Source: CAZFVY01 sp964522665
GTDB taxonomy: Bacteria > Verrucomicrobiota > Verrucomicrobiia > Limisphaerales > CAZFVY01
DNA length: 63,363 bases
Assembly: GCA_964522665.1 (NCBI GenBank)
Contig: CAZFVY010000028.1
Span: 1-63,363, forward strand
Direction: 5' to 3'
The notes below the pieces were generated by a model. The model saw only the letters and a list, made by a program, of their open reading frames with translations. It had not been told where the DNA came from and made no database searches. This document shows, piece after piece, positions 1-8,062 of the stretch. How positions within the stretch are numbered: the stretch's first letter is position 1; each line of letters opens with the position of its first letter. The position numbers were made by a program, and so were the translations under genes.

Positions 1-291
1 AAAGACCGCCATTACCGCTTGTTTCAAGTTGGGTTACTTAGCCGTCACACACCCACGCCACCAAGGCGACGTTTCTTTAGTGGCGTTGGAAGTTCGCGAA
101 GCGCTGCTTCCAGCGCCGAGATTTGGCGCCGAATCCGGTGGCTACCCGTGTTTACGTGGATTGCGCGGGCGACGATTGTTCGGCAGCTTGAACGAAATCG
201 GAGCGTTGGGCGCTTGTCGCGGCGCTCCTGGACGGGCTTGGGATTAGGCGATGTTTCGGGTGAGCGCGGACGTCGCGGGTGAGAGCGCGGA
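1..291. other. Upstream region without a recognisable gene
   Basis: I see no convincing coding region before the response regulator. The open frames here are short, have no family resemblance and lie on several overlapping frames, as expected for GC-rich DNA. The stretch may carry the promoter of the regulator gene at 292, but no clear -35/-10 pair was found. Confidence 0.4.
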
Positions 292-930
292 ATGAAAAAG
301 ATGATTCGAGTCTGGGTGGTTGATGACAACGCCAGCTTTCGGCGAGCGGTGATCGACGAGATCAACGATGACGACGGCCTGCGATGCGAGCGCGATTTTG
401 GCGCGTGCGAGTCCTTGCTCGAAGGTTTGGCGCACGCTCCGGCGCCGGAGGTATTCCTGATGGACATCGGCCTGCCGGGTTTGAGCGGCCTGGAGGCAAT
501 CTCGGCGGTCAAGGCGCGCGCGCCCGATTCGGAGATCATCATGCTGACGATGTTTGACGATCAAGACCGCATCTTTCGGGCGCTCTGCGCCGGAGCGTCC
601 GGCTACCTGCTTAAATCGTCGAATGAAGACATTGCCGCCGCGATCCATGAGGCGGTGAAGGGAGGGGCGCCGCTGAGCCGTCCCATCGCCCGGGCGGCGC
701 TCGATTATTTCACCCGGTCCACGCCGGTTTCCAACGACTACCGCCTCTCGGATCGAGAGCGGAAGGTGCTGCAGTTAATGGCGGAGGGGCGGATTAAAAA
801 GGAGATCGCCGATACGCTGAAGCTGAGCTACCACACGGTGGACGACCATTTGAAGCGGATTTACCGGAAATTGCACGTCAACAACGGCACGGCGGCGGTC
901 GCCAAGGCCATCCGCGAGCGGTTGTGCTAA
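292..930 (+). CDS. NarL/FixJ-family response regulator
   Basis: A 212-residue two-domain transcriptional regulator. The receiver domain (about 5-125) has the acidic pair Asp11-Asp12, the phosphoacceptor Asp58 in LMDIGLPG, Thr86 and the conserved Lys108 (LLKSS). A LuxR-type helix-turn-helix follows (about 150-210), recognisable from LSDRERKVLQLMAEG and the KEIADTL...TVDDHLKRIYRKL helices. Phosphorylation of Asp58 by a histidine kinase is expected to promote dimerisation and DNA binding. The propeller-type kinase encoded downstream on the same strand from about 1.7 kb has a HisKA_3 core, the usual partner class for NarL-type regulators, so the two are a plausible cognate pair. This pairing is inferred from position, because 0.7 kb of spacer separates them. 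The start is ATG AAA AAG; target genes are unknown. Confidence 0.9.
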   Translation: MKKMIRVWVVDDNASFRRAVIDEINDDDGLRCERDFGACESLLEGLAHAPAPEVFLMDIGLPGLSGLEAISAVKARAPDSEIIMLTMFDDQDRIFRALCAGASGYLLKSSNEDIAAAIHEAVKGGAPLSRPIARAALDYFTRSTPVSNDYRLSDRERKVLQLMAEGRIKKEIADTLKLSYHTVDDHLKRIYRKLHVNNGTAAVAKAIRERLC

Positions 931-1203
931 ACGGCCGGCGGCCGGCGCCGCAGGCGCGGCTGAGATCGAGACGTTCAAGCGGCAGCGATAAGCGTACACC
1001 GGCGCGATCGACCAGCGCGGGAGCTCAAACTCAGCCGTCCCAATCGGGAGAATGGCGCTTACTTAAGCCTTCCCAGGGAGACGGCGCGCCCCGTCATCGC
1101 TCCGAGCTTCTACGCGGCAAGTCGGCCGGGCCTTGACAGCGCAGCGCGATGTCCCCGGACCGAGTCGAAAAGCGAACCCTTGGTAGGACGCCACGCTACT
1201 TAG

Positions 1204-1367
1204 GGTGGGGCGAGGCTCGGCCGAGCCCTAATTAAGCGGCGGGTTGTCCGGTTAGCTAACCAACACTCGATTCCACTGAGATACCGTCGCTCCAACACGG
1301 TCTCGGGGGCGTGCGGCGTAGCCCATGTCCCGACCCTCGTCACGGCTCGGCGGAGCCTCGCCCCACC
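1204..1367. repeat. Inverted-repeat-bounded element
   Basis: A 24-base arm at 1204-1227 (beginning GGTGGGGCGAGGCT) matches the reverse complement of 1344-1367 at 23 of 24 positions, enclosing about 116 bp. The first 14 bases of the arm occur again exactly at 11927-11940, between the ABC ATPase and permease genes. The structure resembles a small non-autonomous mobile or dispersed intergenic repeat. No transposase and no clear target-site duplication are visible. Confidence 0.6.
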
Positions 1368-1520
1368 ATTCGCTGTGGCGCATTCTTGGCTTGATCGCGC
1401 CGAGGCAAGCAGAGTTGCCAGTCAACCTGTTCACTGGCCACGCAACAGACTATGCGGCAAAATGTTATCGCTTAGGTAAGCTCTATTCTCCCGATCAAGA
1501 TTGTTGATCACTCCGCGGTT

Positions 1521-1544
1521 AACTCGGCGTTCAAGCGCCGAGTT
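1521..1544. repeat. Hairpin repeat, copy 1
   Basis: A perfect 9-bp stem (AACTCGGCG / CGCCGAGTT) with the 6-base loop TTCAAG. A related sequence with the same first arm and a similar loop is at 54417-54441, also intergenic. There is no adjacent T-run on either strand, so a simple intrinsic terminator is unlikely. It is probably a small dispersed palindromic repeat. Confidence 0.4.
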
Positions 1545-1720
1545 GCCCTCGGTCGTCCCGTCTGGAGCGGGCAAGCCGCCAGGAACGCAAGCTCCAAGAC
1601 CGGGAGGCACTTAGAGGAATTCTGGCTTACACCCGCGGTCGCTTTCCGGTCGATCCCGATTTGACACCCTCCCGGCTCTCACCCATTCTCGCCCGGATAT
1701 TCGATCGACGCAGACTGGTG

Positions 1721-4700
1721 ATGAGATTCTCGCGAGCGGCCCGACCAAACGCCGGCGGAGCGCTGGAGCGCGTACCGCCCGCGCGGCGCCGGGACGGCCG
1801 CGCGCCGTCGTCGCGGTCGTTTGAAGCGGAGGGACCGTGTCGCGGTGGGGTTTGCTGGCTCCCGATCGTGCTGGAGGCGGTTCTGGCTTTGGCGCTACCG
1901 GCCTGCGTCGCTCTCGCGGCGCCGGAGTATCTGGTCGATTCCTGGCAGACGGAGCGCGGGTTGCCGCAAAACACGGTCAAGGCGATTCTCCAAACTCGCG
2001 ACGGGTATTTGTGGGTCGGAACCTATGACGGATTGGCGCGGTTCGATGGGGTCCAGTTCACGGTTTTTACGGTCGCGAACGCGCCGGGCTTGGGTTCGAG
2101 TGATATTACGCGTCTCTGTGAGGATCGGGAAGGCCGACTTTGGATTGGAACCGTCCGCGAGGGCCTCGCCTGTTACCAAAATGGCGAGTTCACCCCTGGT
2201 CCCGGGAACGAAGTGGGCAAGGCACGATCGATTCAGGGGGTGGTTCAGGCGCGGGACGGGAGCTTGCTCGTGCTGACCGTGGACGGCGTCTTTCGGTTGA
2301 AGGCCCGGGAATGGGAGCCGATCGCGGTTCCCGGCCAGGATTTTACGCGCGTAAAGGCCTACGGTTACCTGGGCCAAAACTCCGCGGGCGACGTCTGGAT
2401 GCAGATGGACGAGGGACTTTATCGCTATGCCGACGGCAGGATGAACTTACGGGAATCGTTTGACGTTCCCATCATGACCTTGGGAGTTGACCCCGACGGC
2501 GCCGCATTGTGCGGGCTGCAGGGCGGCCGAGTCGCCGAGGTTCCGGTCGTAGGACCCGTCCGATACACCGATTTTTCCCCGGCGCGCTTCGCCTCGTGCC
2601 GACGGACCCGCAACGGCGATCTCTGGGTGGCAACCGAGGCTGGGTTGATCCGCATCCGCGGCGGAAATCGCCTGCGCGTCAGGGTGGGAGACGGCGAACT
2701 CAGCAATGAAATTACCGGTCTTTTTGAGGATCGCGAAGGCAACCTTTGGCTAGGTTCGAACGGCGGCGGCTTGCACCGCCTGCGGGAGCGGATAGCGCAG
2801 GTCTATTCGACTCAGGACGGGCTAAGCGGCAACGACGCCTCGTCCGTGATCGAGGATCGCGAGGGACGTATTTGGCTGGGAACATTTGGCGCCGGCGTCA
2901 ACGTCTTGACGGGTGACCGATGGAAGCAGTTCCCGCTGGCGGCGGATCGCCTGCGCGAGCCGAGCATCGGCGCGTTGTGTCAGACCCGCGACGGGGCCAT
3001 CTGGCTGGGTGGCCAGAATTATCCATCGCAGCGTTGGTTCAACGGGGAACTTGAGCGGATTTCCGACCAGGGCCTCGAGTCGGTGAGGGCGTTCCTAGAG
3101 GACCGAGATGGCGGGCTTTGGATCGGGGACGGAGAAGCCGGACTTGAATATCGACGCGGCGAGCAACGGCGACGTTACGACGAAGCGAGCGGACTTTCCC
3201 GGAATACGGTCACCGCGATCGCTCAGGATTCGTCCGGGGCGATTTGGGCTGGCTCGGTGCGTGGATTGAATCGGATCGAGGCGGGGCGCGTGACCCGGTT
3301 TTTTCGGCAGGATGGCTTGGGTGGCGACGCGATCTACGGTCTTTATGCCGACCCGGCCGGAGCGTTGTGGATTGGCACCGGGGGCGGTGGGCTTTCGCGT
3401 TACCAAAACGGCCGCTTCGCGACGCTCACGACCGACCAAGGCTTGCTGGGCAACGTCATAGGACCAATGATTGAGGACGATTACGGCTACCTGTGGATGG
3501 GAGGCACAGCCGGAATCTCCCGCGTGCGCAAGCGGGTTCTGGCCGACGCGATGGATGGCAAAAGCCGATTTGTTGATGGCATCTCTTTTCAAAAAACTGA
3601 CGGTCTGCTCGAATCAGAGTGCGCCAACGGATTCCAATCCGCCTGCCTCAAGGCGCGTGACGGACGGCTTTGGTTTTGCACCATCGGTGGGGCGGTCGTC
3701 TTCGACCCAAAGAAGTTGCGTCCCAACCAAGCGCCCCCGCCAGCGCGGATCGAGACTGTCACCTTGGATGAACGGCGGGTGATTCCGAAGAGCGGATCCG
3801 GCGCGCCCGTTATTGTCGTGCCGGCGGGCACCGCGCGAGTCGAACTCGCCTACACCGGCCTAAGCCTGACGGCTCCGGAGAAAATACGGTTCCGTTATCG
3901 GCTGGAAGGATATGATCCAAACTGGATCGAGACCGGGGTACGCCGCGCCGTCAGTTACACTCATTTGCGCCCGGGAGGATACCAGTTTCATGTCACGGCG
4001 GCGAATAGCGAAGGGGAGTGGAATTCTTCCGACGCCACGCTCGGTCTGCAGGTGGAAGCGTTTTACTGGCAGACCGCGTGGTTCCGCGCGGCCGCGGGAG
4101 CGGCGCTGGCGGGGGTGGTCCTCGGCATCGTCTGGCTCCGCGTCAATCACGCGCGCCGCATCCAGGCGCTGCGCGTGCGGATCGCGCACGACTTGCATGA
4201 TGACGCCGGGAGTAATCTCGGGAGTATCCGCCTGCTCAGCCGTCGGGCGGTGAAACTGCTGCAACGGCGCCAGGAGCCCGTGGCGGAACTGCAGGAGATC
4301 GAGCGCATCAGCGCCACGACGGCGGAATCGGTCCGCGACGTGGTCTGGCTCATCAGTCCGGAGTTTGACACGCTGGGCCAATTGCTGGATGAAATGGAAA
4401 GCCGCGTCGCCCGCCTATCCGAGGAGGTGAAATTCAACGCGCAGTGGAATGTGACGGGCCGAGAGCGCAAACTGACGCTGGAGTTTCGCACCCACTTGTT
4501 TCTGATTTTCAAGGAGCTGATCCACAACATTCAGAAGCACGCCGCGGCGACGCACGTCGAGATTGAAATGACGGAAGCCGAGCGGACGCTAACGCTCCGA
4601 GTGCGAGATGACGGCGTTGGTTTCGAAGCGGGAAAAGCGTCCCGCGGTCACGGTCTCAATAGCCTGACTTCGCGGGCGGCGCAGTTGGGCGGGAGCGTGA

Positions 4701-4759
4701 AGATCGAGAGCCAACGGCGGCACGGCACGACCGTAACCATCGAGGTGGTCTCGCCGTGA
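1721..4759 (+). CDS. Periplasmic-propeller sensor histidine kinase (HisKA_3)
   Basis: A one-component-style membrane kinase of about 1012 residues. After an N-terminal hydrophobic export or anchor segment (near 1855-1920) come about 13 two-component-regulator-propeller repeats of the form G-x-L/I-W-x-G-T...G-L (1980-3700). A Y_Y_Y domain (about 3840-4050), one transmembrane helix (about 4080-4140) and a HisKA_3 dimerisation domain follow, with the phosphoacceptor His in DLHDD at about 4196. The HATPase domain has an N-box (KELIHNIQKH) and a G1 box (DDGVGF). The extracytoplasmic propellers probably sense a glycan or another envelope ligand; members of this architecture often control polysaccharide use. 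The start is uncertain: ATG at 1721 or an upstream in-frame TTG at 1661, neither with a good ribosome site, and both lie well ahead of the hydrophobic segment. The NarL regulator at 292 is the likely partner. Confidence 0.9.
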   Translation: MRFSRAARPNAGGALERVPPARRRDGRAPSSRSFEAEGPCRGGVCWLPIVLEAVLALALPACVALAAPEYLVDSWQTERGLPQNTVKAILQTRDGYLWVGTYDGLARFDGVQFTVFTVANAPGLGSSDITRLCEDREGRLWIGTVREGLACYQNGEFTPGPGNEVGKARSIQGVVQARDGSLLVLTVDGVFRLKAREWEPIAVPGQDFTRVKAYGYLGQNSAGDVWMQMDEGLYRYADGRMNLRESFDVPIMTLGVDPDGAALCGLQGGRVAEVPVVGPVRYTDFSPARFASCRRTRNGDLWVATEAGLIRIRGGNRLRVRVGDGELSNEITGLFEDREGNLWLGSNGGGLHRLRERIAQVYSTQDGLSGNDASSVIEDREGRIWLGTFGAGVNVLTGDRWKQFPLAADRLREPSIGALCQTRDGAIWLGGQNYPSQRWFNGELERISDQGLESVRAFLEDRDGGLWIGDGEAGLEYRRGEQRRRYDEASGLSRNTVTAIAQDSSGAIWAGSVRGLNRIEAGRVTRFFRQDGLGGDAIYGLYADPAGALWIGTGGGGLSRYQNGRFATLTTDQGLLGNVIGPMIEDDYGYLWMGGTAGISRVRKRVLADAMDGKSRFVDGISFQKTDGLLESECANGFQSACLKARDGRLWFCTIGGAVVFDPKKLRPNQAPPPARIETVTLDERRVIPKSGSGAPVIVVPAGTARVELAYTGLSLTAPEKIRFRYRLEGYDPNWIETGVRRAVSYTHLRPGGYQFHVTAANSEGEWNSSDATLGLQVEAFYWQTAWFRAAAGAALAGVVLGIVWLRVNHARRIQALRVRIAHDLHDDAGSNLGSIRLLSRRAVKLLQRRQEPVAELQEIERISATTAESVRDVVWLISPEFDTLGQLLDEMESRVARLSEEVKFNAQWNVTGRERKLTLEFRTHLFLIFKELIHNIQKHAAATHVEIEMTEAERTLTLRVRDDGVGFEAGKASRGHGLNSLTSRAAQLGGSVKIESQRRHGTTVTIEVVSP

Positions 4760-4810
4760 AGCGCTGGCGTAGAGCGGGCGCGGTAGCGGGCCGATTTCGC
4801 GAGCGCGGCC

Positions 4811-4852
4811 GGCTCGACTCGCGGGAGCGGCTCGACTCGCGGGAGCGGCTCG
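4811..4852. repeat. Tandem 18-bp repeat upstream of ispD
   Basis: Two exact copies of GGCTCGACTCGCGGGAGC (4811-4828 and 4829-4846) followed by the first 6 bases of a third copy. It lies in the 110-bp gap between the kinase stop and the ispD start. It could be a slippage product or a protein-binding site; nothing in the sequence decides this. Confidence 0.7.
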
Positions 4853-4869
4853 TTTAGGGTAAACGAATC

Positions 4870-5583
4870 ATGGTTTCCGCATTAATCGTAGCGGCGGGCC
4901 GGGGCACCCGGATGGGGCCGGACGTGGATAAACTGTTCCTGCCCCTGGCCGGTCGGCCGCTGGTCGCCCACACGTGGGAGCGATTCGACCGCGCGGGATG
5001 CGTGGAGGAGATTGTGCTGGTGATTCGGGCGGGATTGGAGTCGGCGTTCAAGGAAATGGCGGTTGAATTTGGCTTCAAGAAACCGTTCCGATTGGCCATC
5101 GGTGGGGCGGAACGGCAAGACTCGGTCTGGAATGGCCTCGCGGCGCTCGGCGCGGCGACCGAAATCGTCGCCATCCAGGATGGCGCCCGGCCGTGCACGG
5201 GTGAGGCCTTGATCGAGGCGACGATCGCGGCGGCCCGCGAGGTCGGAGCGGCGGTCACGGCGCAACGGGTGGTGGATACGATCAAGGAATCGAGCGATGG
5301 CGCGTTGGTCGAACGAACCTTGGAACGTCGCCGACTTTGGGCCGTTCAAACGCCGCAGACCTTCCGGGTGGAGGTTATCCGACGCGCACTGACGGCCGCC
5401 CGGGCGCGAAATCTGATTCTGACGGACGATACCGCGGCCTGCGAATTGATCGGTCAGGCCGTGAGGCTGGTGGAGGCGACACAGCCGAATCCCAAGGCGA
5501 CTTCGCCGGCGGACCTGGCGTTTTTGGAATTCCAGTTGGCGCGTGGCGCCGCGGAGAATCCGGCCCTTGCAAACCACCGTTAG
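4870..5583 (+). CDS. ispD: 2-C-methyl-D-erythritol 4-phosphate cytidylyltransferase
   Basis: IspD transfers CMP from CTP to methylerythritol 4-phosphate in the MEP isoprenoid pathway. The 237-residue length is typical. The N-terminal nucleotide loop AAGRGTRMG and the downstream Lys are present, as are the GGAERQDSVWNGL segment, the IQDGARP motif (canonical HDAARP, so slightly divergent), the TPQTF segment and TDDTAACEL near the C-terminus. The ATG at 4870 gives the standard N-terminus directly before the nucleotide loop. The gene precedes ctpA by about 40 bp on the same strand. Another MEP-pathway gene, dxr, is at 16-17 kb on the opposite strand, so the pathway is not clustered in one operon. 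Confidence 0.95.
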   Translation: MVSALIVAAGRGTRMGPDVDKLFLPLAGRPLVAHTWERFDRAGCVEEIVLVIRAGLESAFKEMAVEFGFKKPFRLAIGGAERQDSVWNGLAALGAATEIVAIQDGARPCTGEALIEATIAAAREVGAAVTAQRVVDTIKESSDGALVERTLERRRLWAVQTPQTFRVEVIRRALTAARARNLILTDDTAACELIGQAVRLVEATQPNPKATSPADLAFLEFQLARGAAENPALANHR

Positions 5584-5623
5584 CGCAATTACTGTCAGTC
5601 AAGATTGATGCATGGGTCAGTTT

Positions 5624-6964
5624 ATGAAAAAGCGTGTAATATACGGTCTGCTCTTCGTGGTCTTGAGCTTCAACCTCTTCGTTGGCGCGCAAGTTTACCT
5701 CGATAACGCCGAGGCCGCCGATAAGAACGACGTTTACCGCAACCTCGAACTCTTCAGCCGCGTTCTGGAGCGGGTGCGCAAGGAGTACGTGGACGGCCAG
5801 AACTTGACCTACCAGGAATTGATCTACGGAGCGTTGCGGGGAATGATCAGCACGTTGGACCCGCATAGCGAATTCATGGAGCCGACCAAGTACGACGAAC
5901 TGCGGAAGGACACGGAGGGTTCGTTTGGGGGCGTTGGCATCACGATCGGGCTGCGGGATAATTACCTGACGGTGATCGCGCCGATGGAAGATACCCCCGC
6001 GTTCAAAGCGGGGATTATGCCGGGCGACCGAATCGTCAAGATCGAAGGCCACAGCACGGAGAAACTCAACTTAACCGACGCGGTAAAGCGACTGCGTGGT
6101 GAACCTGATACCGACGTCACGATCACCTTGTTCCGGCCGTCCTCGAACCAATTGCGGGACGTCAAATTGACCCGGACGGTGATCAAGGTCGATACGGTGA
6201 AGGATATCAACGACAAGCGTGAATTTCCAATCAGCGAGAATCATATCGGTTACGTCCGTTTGACCCAATTCAATGAGCCGACGGCGACCGATCTGGAGAG
6301 CGCGTTGAAAAAGTTGGAAGCGCAGGGGATGCAGGGGCTGATAATCGATTTGCGCGGCAACCCTGGCGGCCTGTTGGAGCAGGCCTTCAAGGTTTGTGAG
6401 AAGTTCCTGCCCCGCAATCAATTGATTGTGAGCACGGAAGGGCGGACGGCGGCGATGCGCTCGGAGTACCGCTCGACCGGCCGCGAGCAGCACGCGAACA
6501 TTCCCATGGTGGTGCTCGTCAACGGCGGCAGCGCCAGCGCCTCGGAAATCGTATCGGGCTGCCTCCAGGACACGAAGCGGGCGGTGATCGTCGGCGAGCA
6601 AACATTTGGCAAAGGCTCCGTGCAAAGCATACTGCCTTTGGCGGACGGTTCGGCCTTGCGGCTGACGACGGCGAAGTATTACACCCCCAGCCATAAGGTG
6701 ATTCACGAGAAGGGGATCACGCCGGACATCGTGATCCCGATGTCCGCGGAGGAGGAGGAGGCGTTGTTTTTCAAGCGCAACGGGGCGACGGACGCGCTGG
6801 ACGACGAGCGTCGCGAGCGGGTCAAGAACGCGCACGATGTGCAACTGGAGCGTTCGATGGACTTGTTGAAAGGCATCACGCTTTATACCCACCGGTCCAA
6901 CGCGAACGAGAAACAGCCGATCATTAAGAGCGCCAAGTTGGGCGCCGAGACCAAGACGGAATGA
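5624..6964 (+). CDS. ctpA: S41-family C-terminal processing protease
   Basis: An exported serine protease of the CtpA/Tsp family that cleaves envelope proteins near their C-termini. From the Met at 5624 it has a hydrophobic N-terminal segment, an N-terminal helical region, a PDZ domain (about 85-165, GVGITIG and the PGDRIVKIEG strand) and the S41 catalytic core. The catalytic Ser is the middle serine of GGSASASE (about Ser305) and the Lys is in TFGKGSVQ (about Lys330), 25 residues later as in characterised Tsp proteins. An in-frame ATG at 5612 adds four residues; I prefer the MKKR start. The gene is between ispD and tsaD, with only 13 bp to the tsaD GTG, so these three may be co-transcribed. 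Confidence 0.93.
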   Translation: MKKRVIYGLLFVVLSFNLFVGAQVYLDNAEAADKNDVYRNLELFSRVLERVRKEYVDGQNLTYQELIYGALRGMISTLDPHSEFMEPTKYDELRKDTEGSFGGVGITIGLRDNYLTVIAPMEDTPAFKAGIMPGDRIVKIEGHSTEKLNLTDAVKRLRGEPDTDVTITLFRPSSNQLRDVKLTRTVIKVDTVKDINDKREFPISENHIGYVRLTQFNEPTATDLESALKKLEAQGMQGLIIDLRGNPGGLLEQAFKVCEKFLPRNQLIVSTEGRTAAMRSEYRSTGREQHANIPMVVLVNGGSASASEIVSGCLQDTKRAVIVGEQTFGKGSVQSILPLADGSALRLTTAKYYTPSHKVIHEKGITPDIVIPMSAEEEEALFFKRNGATDALDDERRERVKNAHDVQLERSMDLLKGITLYTHRSNANEKQPIIKSAKLGAETKTE

Positions 6965-6977
6965 TGGGCTTCCAGCC

Positions 6978-8018
6978 GTGAGGTTATTGGCGCTGGAGAC
7001 CTCCTGCGACGAGACCGCCGCGGCCGTCATGCAGGACGGAGTGGCGCTCAGCAGCGTCGTGGCCTCGCAGGTGAAGCTCCACGCGGAGTACGGGGGCGTC
7101 GTGCCGGAATTGGCGGCGCGGGAGCATCTTCGCAATTTACCGCTGGTCGTCCGCCAGGCCTTGCGTCTGGCTGGGGTTTCCGTGAATGAATTGGAGGCCG
7201 TGGCCGCGACGCGTGGCCCGGGTTTGCCCAGCGCCTTGATGGCCGGCTTCACGGCGGCGCAGGCGTTCGCTTTTGCGGCGGGCAAGCCATTCCTGGGGAT
7301 ACATCACCACGAGGCGCATCTCTACTCACCGTGGCTCAGCGGCGACCCGCCGCGGGCCGATTTCGCGGCCTTTGAACCCTCGGTCTCGCTCATCGTGAGC
7401 GGCGGGCATACGCTGCTGGCGCACGTGCTGGATGAAACCCGGCACCGAGTGCTCGGCGGAACGCTCGACGACGCCGCCGGGGAATGCTTTGACAAGGTGG
7501 CAAAGTTGATCGGCTTGCCGTATCCCGGCGGACCGGCGCTGGATCGGTTGGCGGAACAGGGGAACCCGGCGGCGATTGAATTTCCCCGTCCGCTTTTGCG
7601 CGAGGCGAACGACGATTTCAGTTTCAGCGGACTCAAGACCGCCGTCCGGTATTTTCTGCGGGATCATCCCGCCGCGCTCGAGGATCTGCCGCGCGTGCGC
7701 GATTTGTGCGCGAGCGCGCGGGCCGCAATCATTGAAGTCTTAGTCTCGAAAACCGTGCGCGCGGCCAAACGGCTGGGAGTCCGCTGCGTGACGGCGTCCG
7801 GCGGCGTCACCTGCAACGTGGCGCTCCGACGGGAACTGGCGGCGGCCTGCGCGCGGGAGCGACTGACGTTGCGGCTGGCGGAGCGGAATCTTTGCACCGA
7901 CAACGCCGCGATGATCGGGGCGCTGGCGGAACGGCGGTTCCTGGCGGGAGCACCGACGCCCACTTGGGACGCGGACGTGCTGCCCAACTGGCAATTGACC
8001 GATCTGGAGGTCCGCTAA
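6978..8018 (+). CDS. tsaD: tRNA N6-adenosine threonylcarbamoyltransferase
   Basis: TsaD transfers the threonylcarbamoyl group to A37 of tRNAs decoding ANN codons, in complex with TsaB and TsaE. The 346-residue protein has the family N-terminus (LLALETSCDETAAAV), the metal-binding H-x-x-x-H in GIHHHEAH (His110 and His114), the SGGHT nucleotide motif, the LDDAAGECFDKVAKLIGLPYPGG region and the C-terminal CNVALRREL and DNAAMIG motifs. It starts with GTG at 6978, which gives the canonical N-terminus. TsaB and TsaE are not in the window. It converges on the aminotransferase gene that follows. Confidence 0.96.
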   Translation: MRLLALETSCDETAAAVMQDGVALSSVVASQVKLHAEYGGVVPELAAREHLRNLPLVVRQALRLAGVSVNELEAVAATRGPGLPSALMAGFTAAQAFAFAAGKPFLGIHHHEAHLYSPWLSGDPPRADFAAFEPSVSLIVSGGHTLLAHVLDETRHRVLGGTLDDAAGECFDKVAKLIGLPYPGGPALDRLAEQGNPAAIEFPRPLLREANDDFSFSGLKTAVRYFLRDHPAALEDLPRVRDLCASARAAIIEVLVSKTVRAAKRLGVRCVTASGGVTCNVALRRELAAACARERLTLRLAERNLCTDNAAMIGALAERRFLAGAPTPTWDADVLPNWQLTDLEVR

Positions 8019-8051
8019 CGCGGCGCCAGCGCGGATGGCGCAGGCGCCGCG
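8019..8051. terminator. GC-rich hairpin between convergent genes
   Basis: A perfect 9-bp stem CGCGGCGCC / GGCGCCGCG with a 15-base loop fills the 44-bp gap between the converging tsaD and aminotransferase stop codons. No T-run follows on either strand, so it is not a classical intrinsic terminator, but its position suits a bidirectional transcription-ending or mRNA-end-protecting structure. Confidence 0.4.
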
Positions 8052-8062
8052 CGAGAGTGTGA

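Larger units (their letters stand above)
931..1720. other. Repeat-bearing intergenic spacer
   Basis: About 0.7-0.8 kb without a convincing gene between the response regulator and the sensor kinase. It holds an imperfect 24-bp inverted repeat (1204-1227 and 1344-1367) and a perfect 9-bp stem hairpin (1521-1544), described separately. GC-rich palindromic sequence follows the regulator stop codon but has no T-run, so no intrinsic terminator can be called. Short frames here show no family signature. Confidence 0.5.

Noticed and set aside
1252..1434. Open frame on the minus strand in the spacer after the first response regulator
   Set aside because: It lies across the inverted-repeat element; the peptide derives from the repeat and has no family similarity.
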